This document shows, piece by piece, positions 8,372 to 17,322 of a stretch of 64,000 bases of DNA (within the stretch, counting starts at the first letter, position 1; the number at the start of each line of letters is the position of its first letter). Source of the DNA: Variovorax sp. OV329 (GTDB lineage: Bacteria > Pseudomonadota > Gammaproteobacteria > Burkholderiales > Burkholderiaceae_C); contig NZ_FOUG01000010.1 in the NCBI RefSeq assembly GCF_900114785.1, forward strand, positions 1 through 64,000, given 5' to 3'. A program made the translations under genes and the position numbers. Under the pieces are notes generated by a model. That model searched no databases and was not told where the DNA came from. It saw nothing but the letters and a program-made list of their open reading frames with translations.

Positions 8372-11242
8372 ATGAGCGACACCCCGAACCAGCCCGGCCT
8401 CCAGAGCCTGTCCAAGTCCTTCGAACCCGCCGCGCTGGAAGCGCACTGGGGTCCCGAATGGGAGCGCCGCGGCTATGCCAAGGCCGGCTATCGCGGCACG
8501 CAGGCCGCCAAGGCCGGGCAGCCGGCCTTCTCCATCCAGCTGCCGCCGCCCAACGTGACCGGCACGCTGCACATGGGCCATGCCTTCAACCAGACCATCA
8601 TGGACAGCCTCACCCGCTACCACCGGATGAAGGGCGACAACACGCTGTGGGTGCCGGGCTCGGACCATGCCGGCATCGCCACGCAGATCGTGGTGGAGCG
8701 CCAGTTGCAGGAGCAGGGCCAGAGCCGCCATGACCTGGGCCGCAAGAACTTCGTCGCCCGCGTGTGGGAATGGAAGGAGAAGTCCGGCAACACCATCACC
8801 AACCAGATGCGCCGCCTGGGCGACTCGGTGGATTGGAGCCGCGAGTACTTCACCATGGACGATCGCCTTTCGAAGATCGTCACGCAGACCTTCGTGCAGC
8901 TGTACAACGAAGGCCTCATCTACCGCGGCAAGCGCCTGGTCAACTGGGACCCGGTGCTCAAGACAGCGGTGAGCGACCTGGAAGTGGAGAGCGAGGAGGA
9001 AGACGGCTTCCTCTGGCACATCCGCTACCCGCTGGCCGATGGCAGCGGCGAGCTCACCGTGGCCACCACCCGCCCCGAAACCATGCTGGGCGACACGGCC
9101 GTGATGGTCCACCCCGAGGACGAGCGCTACAAGGCGCTGATCGGCAAGCAGGTGCGCCTGCCGCTGGTGGACCGCCTGATCCCGGTCATCGCCGACGACT
9201 ACGTCGACAAGGAATTCGGCACCGGCGTGGTCAAGGTCACGCCCGCGCACGACCACAACGACTATGCCGTCGGCCTGCGCCACCAGTTGCCCATCATCGG
9301 CGTGCTCACGCTCGATGCGACCATCAACGAGAACGCGCCCGAGAAATACCGCGGGCAAGACCGCTTCGTGGCCCGCAAGTCGGTGCTGGCCGACCTGGAG
9401 GCCCTGGGCCTGCTGGTCGAGACCAAGAAGCACAAGCTGATGGTGCCGCGCTGCGCCCGCACCGGCGCGGTGGTCGAGCCCATGCTCACCGACCAGTGGT
9501 TCGTGGCCATGACCAAGCCAGGCAACGACGGCACGTCGATCGCCCACAAGGCCATCGAGGCCGTGCGCTCGGGCGAGGTGAAGTTCGTGCCCGAGAACTG
9601 GGTCAACACCTACAACCACTGGATGGAGAACATCCAGGACTGGACCATCTCGCGCCAGCTGTGGTGGGGCCACCAGATCCCTGCCTGGTACGACGAAGAT
9701 GGCAAGGTCTACGTGGCCCACGACGAGGCCGAGGCCCTGGCGCAAGCGCCCGGCAAGACGCTGCGCCGCGACGAGGACGTGCTGGACACCTGGTACTCCT
9801 CGGCCCTGGTGCCCTTCTCCACCCTGGGCTGGCCCGAGGAGACCGAGGACCTGGCGCTGTACCTGCCCTCCAGCGTGCTGGTCACCGGCTACGACATCAT
9901 CTTCTTCTGGGTCGCCCGGATGATCATGATGACCAAGCACTTCACCGGCAAGGTGCCCTTCCGCGAGGTCTACATCCACGGCCTGGTGCGCGATTCGCAC
10001 GGCCACAAGATGAGCAAGTCCGAGGGCAACGTGCTCGACCCGGTCGACCTGATCGACGGCATCGACCTGCCCACGCTGCTGGACAAGCGCACGCAGGGCC
10101 TGCGCAAGCCCGAGACCGCGCCCACGGTGCGCAAGAACACGCAGAAGGAATTCCCCGAGGGCATCCCGGCCTTCGGCGCGGACGCGCTGCGCTTCACCTT
10201 CGCATCGCTGGCCTCGCTGGGCCGCAGCATCAACTTCGACAGCAAGCGCTGCGAGGGCTACCGCAACTTCTGCAACAAGCTCTGGAACGCCACCCGCTTC
10301 GTGCTGATGAACTGCGAGGGCTTCGACTGCGGCCTGCGCGAGCACACCAAGGAAGAGTGCCAGCCGGGTGGCCCGGCGCACGGCTACCTGAGCTTCTCGC
10401 AGGCCGATCGCTGGATCGCGTCCAAGCTGCAGCGCGTGGAGGCCGAAGTGGCCCAGGGCTTCGACGCCCTGCGCCTGGACAACGTGGCCAACGCCATCTA
10501 CCAGTTCGCCTGGGACGAGTTTTGCGACTGGTACCTGGAAATCGCCAAGGTGCAACTGCAGACCGGCGACGAGTCGCAGCAGCGCGCGACGCGCCGCACG
10601 CTCATCCGCACGCTGGAGGCGCTCCTGCGCCTGGCCCATCCGCTCATTCCCTTCATCACCGAGGAACTGTGGCAGAAGGTGGCGCCCGTGGCCGGCCGCC
10701 AGGGCGAGTCGATCATGATCTCGGCCTATCCCGAGACCCAGCCCGGCAAGATCGACGAGGCCGCCGAGGCGTACGCCGCGCGCCTGAAGGCGCTGGTGGA
10801 TGCCTGCCGCACGCTGCGCGGCGAGATGAAGGTCTCGCCCGCCACCCGCCTGCCGCTGTATGCCGTTGCGGACGACGCCGACAGCGCGGCCTTCCTGCGC
10901 AGCGCCGCGCCGGTGCTGCAGGCACTGGGCAAGCTCAGCGAAGTGAAGGTGTTCGACGACGAGGCTTCCTGGACCACGGCCGCCGAGGCCGCGCCGGTGG
11001 CCGTGGTCGGCCCGGCCCGCCTGTGCCTGCACATGGAGATCGACAAGGGCGCGGAGAAGGCGCGCATCGCCAAGGAACTCGCGCGCATCGAGGGCGAGAT
11101 CACCAAGGCCAACGCCAAGCTGGGCAACGAGGCCTTCGTGGCCAAGGCGCCGCCAGCCGTCATTGCGCAGGAAAAACAACGGGTTGCGAACTTTTCCGCG
11201 ATGCTGACTAGGCTGAAAGACCAGTTAGTGCGTCTTGGCTGA
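8372..11242 (+). CDS. valS: Valyl-tRNA synthetase
   Basis: This is a class Ia aminoacyl-tRNA synthetase of 956 residues charging tRNA-Val. The HIGH motif is HMGH (67-70) within [15 protein letters not shown], and the KMSKS motif is intact at 546-550. The editing (CP1) domain lies between them, with [17 protein letters not shown], and the anticodon-binding helical domain follows. The C terminus carries the valyl-specific coiled-coil arm (about 890-956, Lys/Glu/Ala-rich). ATG 8372 was chosen because it begins [10 protein letters not shown] just before conserved sequence. A TAAAAT -10-like element at 8233-8238 is a weak promoter candidate. A small hairpin follows the stop. Confidence 0.97.
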   Translation: MSDTPNQPGLQSLSKSFEPAALEAHWGPEWERRGYAKAGYRGTQAAKAGQPAFSIQLPPPNVTGTLHMGHAFNQTIMDSLTRYHRMKGDNTLWVPGSDHAGIATQIVVERQLQEQGQSRHDLGRKNFVARVWEWKEKSGNTITNQMRRLGDSVDWSREYFTMDDRLSKIVTQTFVQLYNEGLIYRGKRLVNWDPVLKTAVSDLEVESEEEDGFLWHIRYPLADGSGELTVATTRPETMLGDTAVMVHPEDERYKALIGKQVRLPLVDRLIPVIADDYVDKEFGTGVVKVTPAHDHNDYAVGLRHQLPIIGVLTLDATINENAPEKYRGQDRFVARKSVLADLEALGLLVETKKHKLMVPRCARTGAVVEPMLTDQWFVAMTKPGNDGTSIAHKAIEAVRSGEVKFVPENWVNTYNHWMENIQDWTISRQLWWGHQIPAWYDEDGKVYVAHDEAEALAQAPGKTLRRDEDVLDTWYSSALVPFSTLGWPEETEDLALYLPSSVLVTGYDIIFFWVARMIMMTKHFTGKVPFREVYIHGLVRDSHGHKMSKSEGNVLDPVDLIDGIDLPTLLDKRTQGLRKPETAPTVRKNTQKEFPEGIPAFGADALRFTFASLASLGRSINFDSKRCEGYRNFCNKLWNATRFVLMNCEGFDCGLREHTKEECQPGGPAHGYLSFSQADRWIASKLQRVEAEVAQGFDALRLDNVANAIYQFAWDEFCDWYLEIAKVQLQTGDESQQRATRRTLIRTLEALLRLAHPLIPFITEELWQKVAPVAGRQGESIMISAYPETQPGKIDEAAEAYAARLKALVDACRTLRGEMKVSPATRLPLYAVADDADSAAFLRSAAPVLQALGKLSEVKVFDDEASWTTAAEAAPVAVVGPARLCLHMEIDKGAEKARIAKELARIEGEITKANAKLGNEAFVAKAPPAVIAQEKQRVANFSAMLTRLKDQLVRLG

Positions 11243-11247
11243 CGTTG

Positions 11248-11266
11248 AAGGCCACCTGGGGCCTTT
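11248..11266 (+). terminator. Weak hairpin after valS
   Basis: AAGGCC (11248-11253) and GGCCTT (11260-11265) form a 6-bp stem around a 6-nt loop directly after the valS stop, followed by only three T residues. It could be a weak terminator or simply a structured junction between valS and galU. Confidence 0.35.
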
Positions 11267-11271
11267 AGGAT

Positions 11272-11294
11272 AGGAATCTGTGTCTCAGATTCCT
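11272..11294. promoter_or_regulatory. Inverted repeat before galU
   Basis: A perfect 9-bp inverted repeat, AGGAATCTG and CAGATTCCT, is separated by TGTCT. It ends 18 bp before the galU ATG. There is no U-run after it, so it looks more like an operator or 5'UTR structure than a terminator. Confidence 0.4.
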
Positions 11295-11312
11295 TAACTC
11301 AGAGTTTCCAGC

Positions 11313-12206
11313 ATGCCCAATTCGACGACGACGAGTATCCGGAAGGCCGTTTTCCCCGTAGCGGGCTTCGGCACCCGCTTCCTCCCCGCCACCAAGGCGC
11401 AGCCCAAGGAAATGCTGCCCGTGGTGGACAAGCCGCTGATCCAGTACGCCGTCGAGGAGGCCTACGAGGCTGGCATCCGCGACATGATCTTCGTGACCGG
11501 CCGCAACAAGCGCGCCATCGAGGACCACTACGACACCGCCTACGAGCTGGAAAGCCAGCTCGAGGCCCAGCAGAAGACGGCCCTGCTGGACATCGCCCGC
11601 TCGGTGGTGCCCGAGGACATGACCTGCTCCTACGTGCGCCAGCCCCGCATGCTGGGCCTGGGCCATGCGGTGCTGTGCGCCGAGCACCTGGTGGGCAAGG
11701 AGCCCTTCGCCGTGCTGCTGGCCGACGACCTGATGGTGGGCCCCAAGGGCGGCCAGGGCATCCTGCAGCAGATGGTGGCTGCGCACGCGCGCCTGGGCGG
11801 CTCGATCCTGGCGGTGCAGGAAGTGCCGCTGGAACACGTCAAGCGCTACGGCATCGTGGCTGGCGATGCGGTCGAGAACGGCCTCACCCGCGTGCGCCGC
11901 ATGATCGAGAAGCCGAGTCCCGACGTCGCCCCGTCGCGCCTGGGCGTGGCGGGCCGCTACATCCTCTCGCCCTCGGTGTTCGCGCAGATCCGCAACCAGC
12001 CAAAGGGCGCGGGCGGCGAGATCCAGCTCACCGACGGCATCGCGGCGTTGCTGGACAAGGAATCGGTCTACGCCTATGCCTACGAAGGCACCCGATACGA
12101 CTGCGGCAGCAAGGAAGGCTTCCTTCAGGCCAGTGTGGAACTGGCGCTGGCGCATCCCGAAGTGGGTGGGCAGTTCCGCGAATACCTCAAGGGCCTGAAG
12201 CTCTGA
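11313..12206 (+). CDS. galU: UTP--glucose-1-phosphate uridylyltransferase
   Basis: GalU makes UDP-glucose from UTP and glucose-1-phosphate, feeding cell envelope and exopolysaccharide synthesis. The 297-residue protein has the nucleotidyltransferase motif [20 protein letters not shown] near the N terminus, [18 protein letters not shown], the metal-site region LLADDLMVG, and [19 protein letters not shown]. Length fits the family. ATG 11313 is the first start after a 70-bp gap from valS that contains two inverted repeats. A clear terminator follows at 12245-12267, so it ends its transcript. No other polysaccharide genes surround it. Confidence 0.96.
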   Translation: MPNSTTTSIRKAVFPVAGFGTRFLPATKAQPKEMLPVVDKPLIQYAVEEAYEAGIRDMIFVTGRNKRAIEDHYDTAYELESQLEAQQKTALLDIARSVVPEDMTCSYVRQPRMLGLGHAVLCAEHLVGKEPFAVLLADDLMVGPKGGQGILQQMVAAHARLGGSILAVQEVPLEHVKRYGIVAGDAVENGLTRVRRMIEKPSPDVAPSRLGVAGRYILSPSVFAQIRNQPKGAGGEIQLTDGIAALLDKESVYAYAYEGTRYDCGSKEGFLQASVELALAHPEVGGQFREYLKGLKL

Positions 12207-12244
12207 GGCTTGCGCACCGCCGGCGCACGCCGGCTGCAAGACGA

Positions 12245-12267
12245 GGCCGGGTCGAGCCCGGCCTTTT
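12245..12267 (+). terminator. Rho-independent terminator after galU
   Basis: GGCCGGG (12245-12251), a TCGAG loop and CCCGGCC (12257-12263) are followed by TTTT. The site lies 39 bp after the galU stop and 16 bp before the end of the convergent tusA gene. Confidence 0.8.
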
Positions 12268-12282
12268 CATGGGCGCAGCAAC

Positions 12283-12510
12283 TCAGCGCCGCTTGAGCAC
12301 GTGGATGTAGTCGGTGCCCTCGGTCTGCTGTTCGACCAGCTCGTTGCCGGTCTGGCGCGAGAAGGCCTGGAAGTCGCGCACCGAACCGGGGTCGGTGGCG
12401 ACCACGCGCAACAGCTGGCCGCTCTGCATCTCGTTGAGCGACTTCTTCGCCTTCAGGATGGGCAGCGGGCAGTTCAGCCCGCGGGTATCGATTTCGCGAT
12501 CAACCTGCAC
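12283..12510 (-). CDS. tusA: TusA-family sulfurtransferase
   Basis: This 75-residue protein belongs to the SirA/TusA family of sulfur carriers. The sequence MQVDREIDTRGLNCPLPILK has the invariant CPxP motif with Cys14, which carries a persulfide, followed by the alpha/beta two-layer pattern. In E. coli TusA feeds tRNA 2-thiouridylation; other members supply sulfur for molybdenum cofactor or thiosulfate metabolism. It overlaps the 3' end of the Nudix gene by 11 bp and both follow cysM, so a cysteine/sulfur-related unit cysM-nudix-tusA is plausible. Which sulfur pathway it serves is not shown. Confidence 0.88.
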   Translation of the reverse strand: MQVDREIDTRGLNCPLPILKAKKSLNEMQSGQLLRVVATDPGSVRDFQAFSRQTGNELVEQQTEGTDYIHVLKRR

Positions 12511-13078
12511 GTTGTGGCTCCTCCGGCGGCAGGTTCAGGCCCCTGCGCCGCTCTTCGTTCTCTTCCTGCGTGAAAAACACCGGCTCGTGGCCCCGCGTGC
12601 GCAGCCAGTCGGCCAGCGCATAGCCCGTGCCTGCGGGCCAGCACTTGAGCTGGGGCAGGTCGTAGAGCCTGTAGTCGACCAGCTCGGGCGAGAGCTTCAC
12701 CTCGCCGTCGGCCACCACATGGTAGGCGATGATCACCTGGTTCATGCGCTGGAAGTCGTAGGCGCCCACGATCTTCGTGAAGCTCACGTCGAGGTTGGTC
12801 TCTTCCTTGACCTCGCGCATGATGCCCTCCTCGGGCGTCTCGCCGGCCTCCATGAAGCCGGTGATGAGCGCGAACATCTTGCCCGGCCAGGCCGCATTGC
12901 GCGCCAGCAGCACCTGGCCGCGGTACTCGACGATGGCGGCCAGCACCGGCGTCGGGTTGTTCCAGTGCGTGTGGCCGCAGGCCGGGCAGCGCAGCCGCTC
13001 CGTGGGGCCGCTGTCTTCGACTTGCGTGATCCATTCCAGCGGCGTAGCGCAGACCTGGCAGAACTTGGGCTGGGGCAT
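12500..13078 (-). CDS. Nudix hydrolase with zinc-ribbon head (NADH pyrophosphatase-like)
   Basis: The 192-residue protein has an N-terminal zinc ribbon (C7, C10, C31, C34) and then a Nudix domain. The Nudix box starts at G74 and contains E80, R88, E89, E92 and E93, all at canonical spacing; the usual Gly near the end of the box is Asn. The zinc ribbon followed by Nudix is the arrangement of NudC-type NADH/NAD pyrophosphatases, but this protein is shorter than E. coli NudC (257 aa), and the diagnostic SQPWPFPQ element is absent. A mononucleotide or dinucleotide pyrophosphatase is the safest reading. It lies 14 bp downstream of cysM and overlaps tusA. Confidence 0.86.
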   Translation of the reverse strand: MPQPKFCQVCATPLEWITQVEDSGPTERLRCPACGHTHWNNPTPVLAAIVEYRGQVLLARNAAWPGKMFALITGFMEAGETPEEGIMREVKEETNLDVSFTKIVGAYDFQRMNQVIIAYHVVADGEVKLSPELVDYRLYDLPQLKCWPAGTGYALADWLRTRGHEPVFFTQEENEERRRGLNLPPEEPQRAG

Positions 13079-13092
13079 AAGCGGGCTCCTGC

Positions 13093-13995
13093 TCAGGCGG
13101 GGAAGACGCCGGTGGACAGGTAGCGGTCGCCGCGGTCGCACACCACGAAGACGATGGTGGCGTTCTCCACCGTCCGGGCCACCTGCAGGGCCACCCACAG
13201 CGCGCCGGCCGACGAGATGCCCGCGAAGATGCCTTCCTCGCGCGCCAGGCGACGGCAGGTTTCCTCGGCATGGTCCTGGCTCACGTTGACGGTCTCGTCG
13301 ACGCGGCTGGGGTCGTAGATCTTGGGCAGGTATTCCTGCGGCCACTTGCGGATGCCGGGGATGCGCGAGCCTTCGTCGGGCTGCGCACCCACGATGCGGA
13401 TGGCCGGGTTCTTTTCCTTGAGGAATCGCGACACGCCGGTGATGGTGCCGGTGGTGCCCATCGCGCTCACGAAGTGCGTGATCTTGCCGCCCGTTTGCTC
13501 CCACAGCTCGGGGCCGGTGGTCTCGTAGTGGATGCGCGGGTTGTCGGGGTTGGCGAACTGGTCGAGCACGCGGCCTTTGCCCTGCCCCACCATCTGCTCG
13601 GCCAGGTCGCGGGCGTATTCCATGCCGCCGCTCTTGGGCGTGAGCACCAGCTCGGCGCCGAAGGCCTTCATCGTCTGGGCGCGTTCCACCGAGAGGTCTT
13701 CCGGCATGATCAGCACCATGCGGTAGCCGCGCACGGCGGCCGCCATGGCCAGGGCGATGCCGGTGTTGCCAGAGGTGGCTTCGATGAGCGTGTCGCCCGG
13801 CTTGATCTCGCCGCGCTCCTCGGCGCGCCTGATCATCGAGAGGGCCGGGCGGTCCTTGACCGAACCTGCGGGGTTGTTGCCTTCGAGCTTGGCGAGGATC
13901 ACGTTGCCGCGCTTGGCGTTGTCCGCCGCTTCGATTCTTTGCAGCGCCACCAGGGGCGTCTTGCCAATGGCGTCTTCGATCGTCGGGTACTTCAT
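13093..13995 (-). CDS. cysM: Cysteine synthase B (O-acetylserine sulfhydrylase)
   Basis: This PLP enzyme makes cysteine from O-acetylserine and sulfide or thiosulfate. The 300-residue protein shows the PLP lysine in NNPAGSVKDRPA (K47), the phosphate/substrate loop TSGNTGIALAMA, and GTTGTITGVSRFLKE for the cofactor phosphate. IGAQPDEGS-like sequence (VGAQPDEGSRIPGI) and the short length favour CysM over CysK. ATG 13995 is followed by KYPTIEDAIGKTPLV, the normal family N terminus. The start lies 43 bp from tRNA-Leu on the opposite strand, so the promoter must be in or next to the tRNA gene's 5' flank. Confidence 0.94.
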   Translation of the reverse strand: MKYPTIEDAIGKTPLVALQRIEAADNAKRGNVILAKLEGNNPAGSVKDRPALSMIRRAEERGEIKPGDTLIEATSGNTGIALAMAAAVRGYRMVLIMPEDLSVERAQTMKAFGAELVLTPKSGGMEYARDLAEQMVGQGKGRVLDQFANPDNPRIHYETTGPELWEQTGGKITHFVSAMGTTGTITGVSRFLKEKNPAIRIVGAQPDEGSRIPGIRKWPQEYLPKIYDPSRVDETVNVSQDHAEETCRRLAREEGIFAGISSAGALWVALQVARTVENATIVFVVCDRGDRYLSTGVFPA

Positions 13996-14038
13996 GGCAA
14001 GCACTGTGCCATAATTTCGGGCTCCCTTCCCTCCAGCT

Positions 14039-14123
14039 GCCGGAGTGGTGAAATTGGTAGACGCAGGGGACTCAAAATCCCCCGCCGCAAGGCGTGCCGG
14101 TTCGATTCCGGCCTCCGGCACCA
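14039..14123 (+). tRNA. tRNA-Leu (anticodon CAA)
   Basis: The 85-nt gene folds as a class II tRNA. The acceptor stem GCCGGAG (14039-14045) pairs with CTCCGGC (14113-14119), followed by A and an encoded CCA. The D-arm contains the GTGGTGAAATTGGTAGAC type sequence of tRNA-Leu. The anticodon stem GGGGA/TCCCC encloses CTCAAAA, giving CAA. A variable arm of class II length lies before the T-arm GGTTCGATTCC. Confidence 0.96.
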
Positions 14124-14358
14124 GCCTCTTCCAGGGCTGACTTTCAGCGCCGTTCGGGCGCATTGCTTTTTTCAAGACTTCCCCCGCCCTGCGCGGCAGT
14201 GCCAAGTTTTCGGCATCGCCACAACGTGCGTGCTGCGCCACGGCCTCAAATTCCGAAGGCTCATCGATACTTCCCCGCGGATGCAGTCGCCCGGAGGCCG
14301 AGAGCAACGGCCCGAGCTTGGCCCTGCACCGAATCCGAACTTGGAGGGAGAAGTCTCG

Positions 14359-15240
14359 ATGGAAGTGAACTACAGGTACGTGCGCTGGGGCGCCGTCGGC
14401 CTGGCGCTGCTGGTCGCCGGTGCCATCGTCAACCCGCTGCACACGGTGCCCACCGGCCACCGCGGCGTGATCACGGTGGGGGGCAACATCAAGGGCATCC
14501 AGAGCGAGGGCTACCTCCTGCTGTGGCCATGGGAGAAGCTCAACATCTTCAACGTGCGCGCCGAGCAGGCCGACATCGAGAAGGCCGAGGGCAGCACCTC
14601 CGACCTGCAGCCGGTGACCACCAGCCTCACGGTGCGCTACAGCGTGTTGCCCAACAAGGTGGCGGAGGTGTTCGAGCAGTACAGCAAGGACGGCAACCTC
14701 GACAGCTACATCAGCACCGCCACGCAGGAAACCTTCAAGGCGGTGACAGCAAAATTCACCGCGCCCGAACTCATCGCCAAGCGCGCCATCGTCTCCAACG
14801 AAATCGGCTCGCAGTTGCGCGTGAAGGTTGCCCTGTACGGTGCGCACATCATCAACATCGACATGCGCAACTTCTCCTTCTCGCGCGAGTACATGGCCGC
14901 GATCAACGAGAAGGCGACGCAGGAGCAGTTGCGCCAGGCGGCGGAGAACAAGGTGCTGACGGTGACGGCCGAGCAGAAGCAGAAGGTCGCGGTCGCCGAG
15001 GCCGAGGCAACGGCCCAGAAGGCACGCGCCGATGGCGAGGCCTACGCTGCGCTGAAGATCGCCACCGCCCAAGCGGACGCCCTGAAGGTGCAGAACCTCG
15101 CGCTGGCCCAGAACAAGGACGTGCTGGAGCTGCGCCGCATCGAGGTCGAGCTGGAAAAGGCCAGGCGCTGGGACGGCAAGCTGCCGACCAACGTCTATGG
15201 TTCGGCGCCGATGCCCTTCCTCAGCATCGACAAGAAGTAG
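14359..15240 (+). CDS. SPFH/prohibitin-like membrane protein
   Basis: The protein has 293 residues, starting ATG 14359 behind a strong SD (GGAGGGAG). An N-terminal transmembrane anchor spans about residues 10-27, followed directly by an SPFH (band 7) domain. Recognisable stretches are TVPTGHRGVITVGGNIKGI, TTSLTVRYSVLPNKVAEVFE and SREYMAAINEKATQEQ. The C-terminal third (about 180-260) is an Ala/Glu/Lys-rich coiled coil. This is the architecture of prohibitin-like or HflC-like proteins that scaffold membrane microdomains or proteases. There is no partner FtsH, HflK or NfeD gene beside it. The 235 bp between the tRNA-Leu and this gene show nothing else recognisable. Confidence 0.85.
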   Translation: MEVNYRYVRWGAVGLALLVAGAIVNPLHTVPTGHRGVITVGGNIKGIQSEGYLLLWPWEKLNIFNVRAEQADIEKAEGSTSDLQPVTTSLTVRYSVLPNKVAEVFEQYSKDGNLDSYISTATQETFKAVTAKFTAPELIAKRAIVSNEIGSQLRVKVALYGAHIINIDMRNFSFSREYMAAINEKATQEQLRQAAENKVLTVTAEQKQKVAVAEAEATAQKARADGEAYAALKIATAQADALKVQNLALAQNKDVLELRRIEVELEKARRWDGKLPTNVYGSAPMPFLSIDKK

Positions 15241-15255
15241 CCCGCCCGCAGGCCT

Positions 15256-16179
15256 TCAGCGGCCCCTGAGCCCCTCGCTGACCGTCGGGTAGCGCAGCCG
15301 CAGGCGCAACTCCCGCTTCATCCGCGTGTTGCTCATGCGACGCGATTCGCCCATGAAGCTCAGCAGCTGCACGGGAAGTTGCCCCTGCGCATCGTTGCGC
15401 CCGACGCGCGGCGGACGCTCCATGCCATAGATGTCGGCCGCCAGGTCAAAGTAGTCGCCCATCAGCATCTCGCTGTCGTCGCTCACGTGAAACACGCGCT
15501 GCGCACCGCCGCGCCACAGGGCCAGCATGCAGGCGCGGGCCAGGTCGTCGGCGTGGATGTGGTTGGTGTAGACATCGTCCTCACACCGCAGCACCGGCGT
15601 GCCACGCGCCAGGCGCTCGCGTGGCGTGCCGCCCTCGCGGTCGTTCGCGTAGATGCCAGGGATGCGCAGGATGCGCGCCTGCACGCCCGCGCGGCCCAGC
15701 CAGCGCACGGCGCGCTCGGCGTCCACGCGGCGGTGCGCCCGGGGCGTGTCGGGCGCCAGCGCGCGCGACTCGTCGATGCGCGCGCCGCCGCAGTCCCCGT
15801 ACACGCCGCTGGTGGAGCCATAGACCAGCGCAAGCGGCAGGCTGCGCCGGCGCAGGGCCTGCACCAGCGCCGTGGTGCGGCCATCGCGCCACCAGCGACC
15901 CGATTCGACACGCGGCGGCGCCAGGTGCAGCACGCGGTCGGCAAGCCCCGCCAGGCGTTGCAGGCTGGCCGGATCGTCCAGATCGGCGACGATGGGCGTG
16001 AGACCGGCCGCGCGCAACTCCGGCACGCGCCCGAGCGACGAGGTCAGGCCCAGCAGGCGCACCCGGCCGGCCATCAGGCGGGCGGCGCGCAGGCCGACGT
16101 CGCCACATCCGACGATCAGCACCCGCTGGCGGCGAAAGCGCGAGGGCAGCGCCCCGAGGGGACTATGGATTGCAGGCAA
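15256..16179 (-). CDS. NAD(P)-dependent epimerase/reductase-like SDR protein
   Basis: The 307-residue protein is an extended short-chain dehydrogenase. The Rossmann motif VLIVGCGDVGLRAARLM is close to the N terminus, YGSTSGVYGDCGG lies in the active-site region, and a NHIHADDLARACMLA stretch is typical of YeeZ/epimerase-like proteins. I place the start at TTG 16179: AAAGGA lies 6 nt upstream. An ATG at 16215 is possible but would overlap the start of the divergent reductase gene. Substrate is unknown; the closest functional guess is an atypical nucleotide-sugar or NAD(P)H-binding protein like E. coli YeeZ. Confidence 0.8.
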   Translation of the reverse strand: MPAIHSPLGALPSRFRRQRVLIVGCGDVGLRAARLMAGRVRLLGLTSSLGRVPELRAAGLTPIVADLDDPASLQRLAGLADRVLHLAPPRVESGRWWRDGRTTALVQALRRRSLPLALVYGSTSGVYGDCGGARIDESRALAPDTPRAHRRVDAERAVRWLGRAGVQARILRIPGIYANDREGGTPRERLARGTPVLRCEDDVYTNHIHADDLARACMLALWRGGAQRVFHVSDDSEMLMGDYFDLAADIYGMERPPRVGRNDAQGQLPVQLLSFMGESRRMSNTRMKRELRLRLRYPTVSEGLRGR

Positions 16180-16213
16180 AATTCCATCCTTTAGCGAGAG
16201 ACAAAGAATACCC

Positions 16214-17275
16214 ATGAGTGCAGGGTCGCCCGAGGCGGGCTTTTCCATCACCATCGAGCCGAGCGGACGCCATTTCGCCGCCCAGGGCGACGAAACCATC
16301 CTGGCGGCGGCCATTCGCCAGGGCATCGGCCTTCCCTACGGCTGCAAGGACGGCGCCTGCGGCTCCTGCAAATGCAAGAAGCTGTCAGGCGAGGTCGAGA
16401 TCGGCGCCCACCAGAGCAAGGCCCTGAGCGCCGAGGAGCAGATCAACGGCTACGTGCTCACCTGCTGCTCGCGCGCCAAGACCGACGTGGTGCTCGAGTC
16501 GCGCCAGGTCACCGAGGCCGGTGCCTTTCCGGTGCGCAAGATGCCGGTGCGGGTTCAGGCCCTCACCCGCCTGTCGCACGACGTCATGGGCATCCGCCTG
16601 CAGATGCCGGCGGGCGAGCCGCTGCAGTTCCATGCGGGCCAGTACGTCGAATTCATCCTGCAGGGCGGCGTGCGCCGCAGCTACTCGATGGCCAACGCGC
16701 CGCACACGCTGGCGCAGCCGGGCCACGGGGTGGAACTGCACATCCGCCACATGCCGGGCGGCCGCTTCACCGACCACGTCTTCGGCGGGATGAAGGAAAA
16801 AGAGATCCTGCGCATCGAAGGCCCCTACGGCAGCTTCTTCCTGCGCGAGGATTCCGACAAGCCCGTGGTGCTGCTGGCCTCGGGCACCGGCTTCGCGCCC
16901 ATCAAGGCGCTGATCGAGCACATGGAGCACAAGGGCATCACCCGGCCCGCCGTTCTGTACTGGGGCGGCCGCCGGCCCGAGGACCTGTACATGGACGATT
17001 GGCTGAAGGACTGCATGACGCGCATGCCCAACCTGCACTACGTGCCGGTGGTGTCCAACGCCGTGCCCGAGGACAACTGGACCGGCCGCACCGGCTTCGT
17101 CCACCTCGCCGTGCTGGAAGACATCCCCGACCTGTCGGGCCACCAGGTGTATGCCTGCGGTGCGCCCATCGTGGTCGATTCGGCGCACAAGGACTACGTG
17201 GCGCGCGCCGGACTGCCGGACGAGGAGTTCTTCGCGGACTCCTTCACCTCCGAAGCCGACAAGGCCGTGCCCTGA
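16214..17275 (+). CDS. CDP-6-deoxy-delta-3,4-glucoseen reductase-like ferredoxin reductase
   Basis: The 353-residue protein fuses a plant-type [2Fe-2S] ferredoxin to an FAD/NAD(P)H reductase. The cluster Cys are C44, C49, C52 and C84 (YGCKDGACGSCKC, then LTCC). FAD binding is shown by RRSYSMANAP with RSYS at 155-158, and NAD(P)H binding by LLASGTGFAPIKALI and YACGAPIVVD. This is the layout of AscD-like and many oxygenase reductases. In Burkholderiales such genes are usually annotated AscD-like although no dideoxysugar genes accompany them; none are seen here. ATG 16214 begins just before the ferredoxin domain. A Bug-type receptor gene follows after 47 bp, without a terminator between. Confidence 0.88.
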   Translation: MSAGSPEAGFSITIEPSGRHFAAQGDETILAAAIRQGIGLPYGCKDGACGSCKCKKLSGEVEIGAHQSKALSAEEQINGYVLTCCSRAKTDVVLESRQVTEAGAFPVRKMPVRVQALTRLSHDVMGIRLQMPAGEPLQFHAGQYVEFILQGGVRRSYSMANAPHTLAQPGHGVELHIRHMPGGRFTDHVFGGMKEKEILRIEGPYGSFFLREDSDKPVVLLASGTGFAPIKALIEHMEHKGITRPAVLYWGGRRPEDLYMDDWLKDCMTRMPNLHYVPVVSNAVPEDNWTGRTGFVHLAVLEDIPDLSGHQVYACGAPIVVDSAHKDYVARAGLPDEEFFADSFTSEADKAVP

Positions 17276-17322
17276 CCCATTCCGACAAGCAAGACAAGCA
17301 CATCCAGAGAAAGAGACAACCC

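Noticed and set aside
8153-11179. Open frame of about 1000 codons antisense to valS
   Set aside because: High GC removes stop codons in the antisense frame; the translation is Gly/His/Val/Arg-rich with no domain, while valS on the plus strand is certain.
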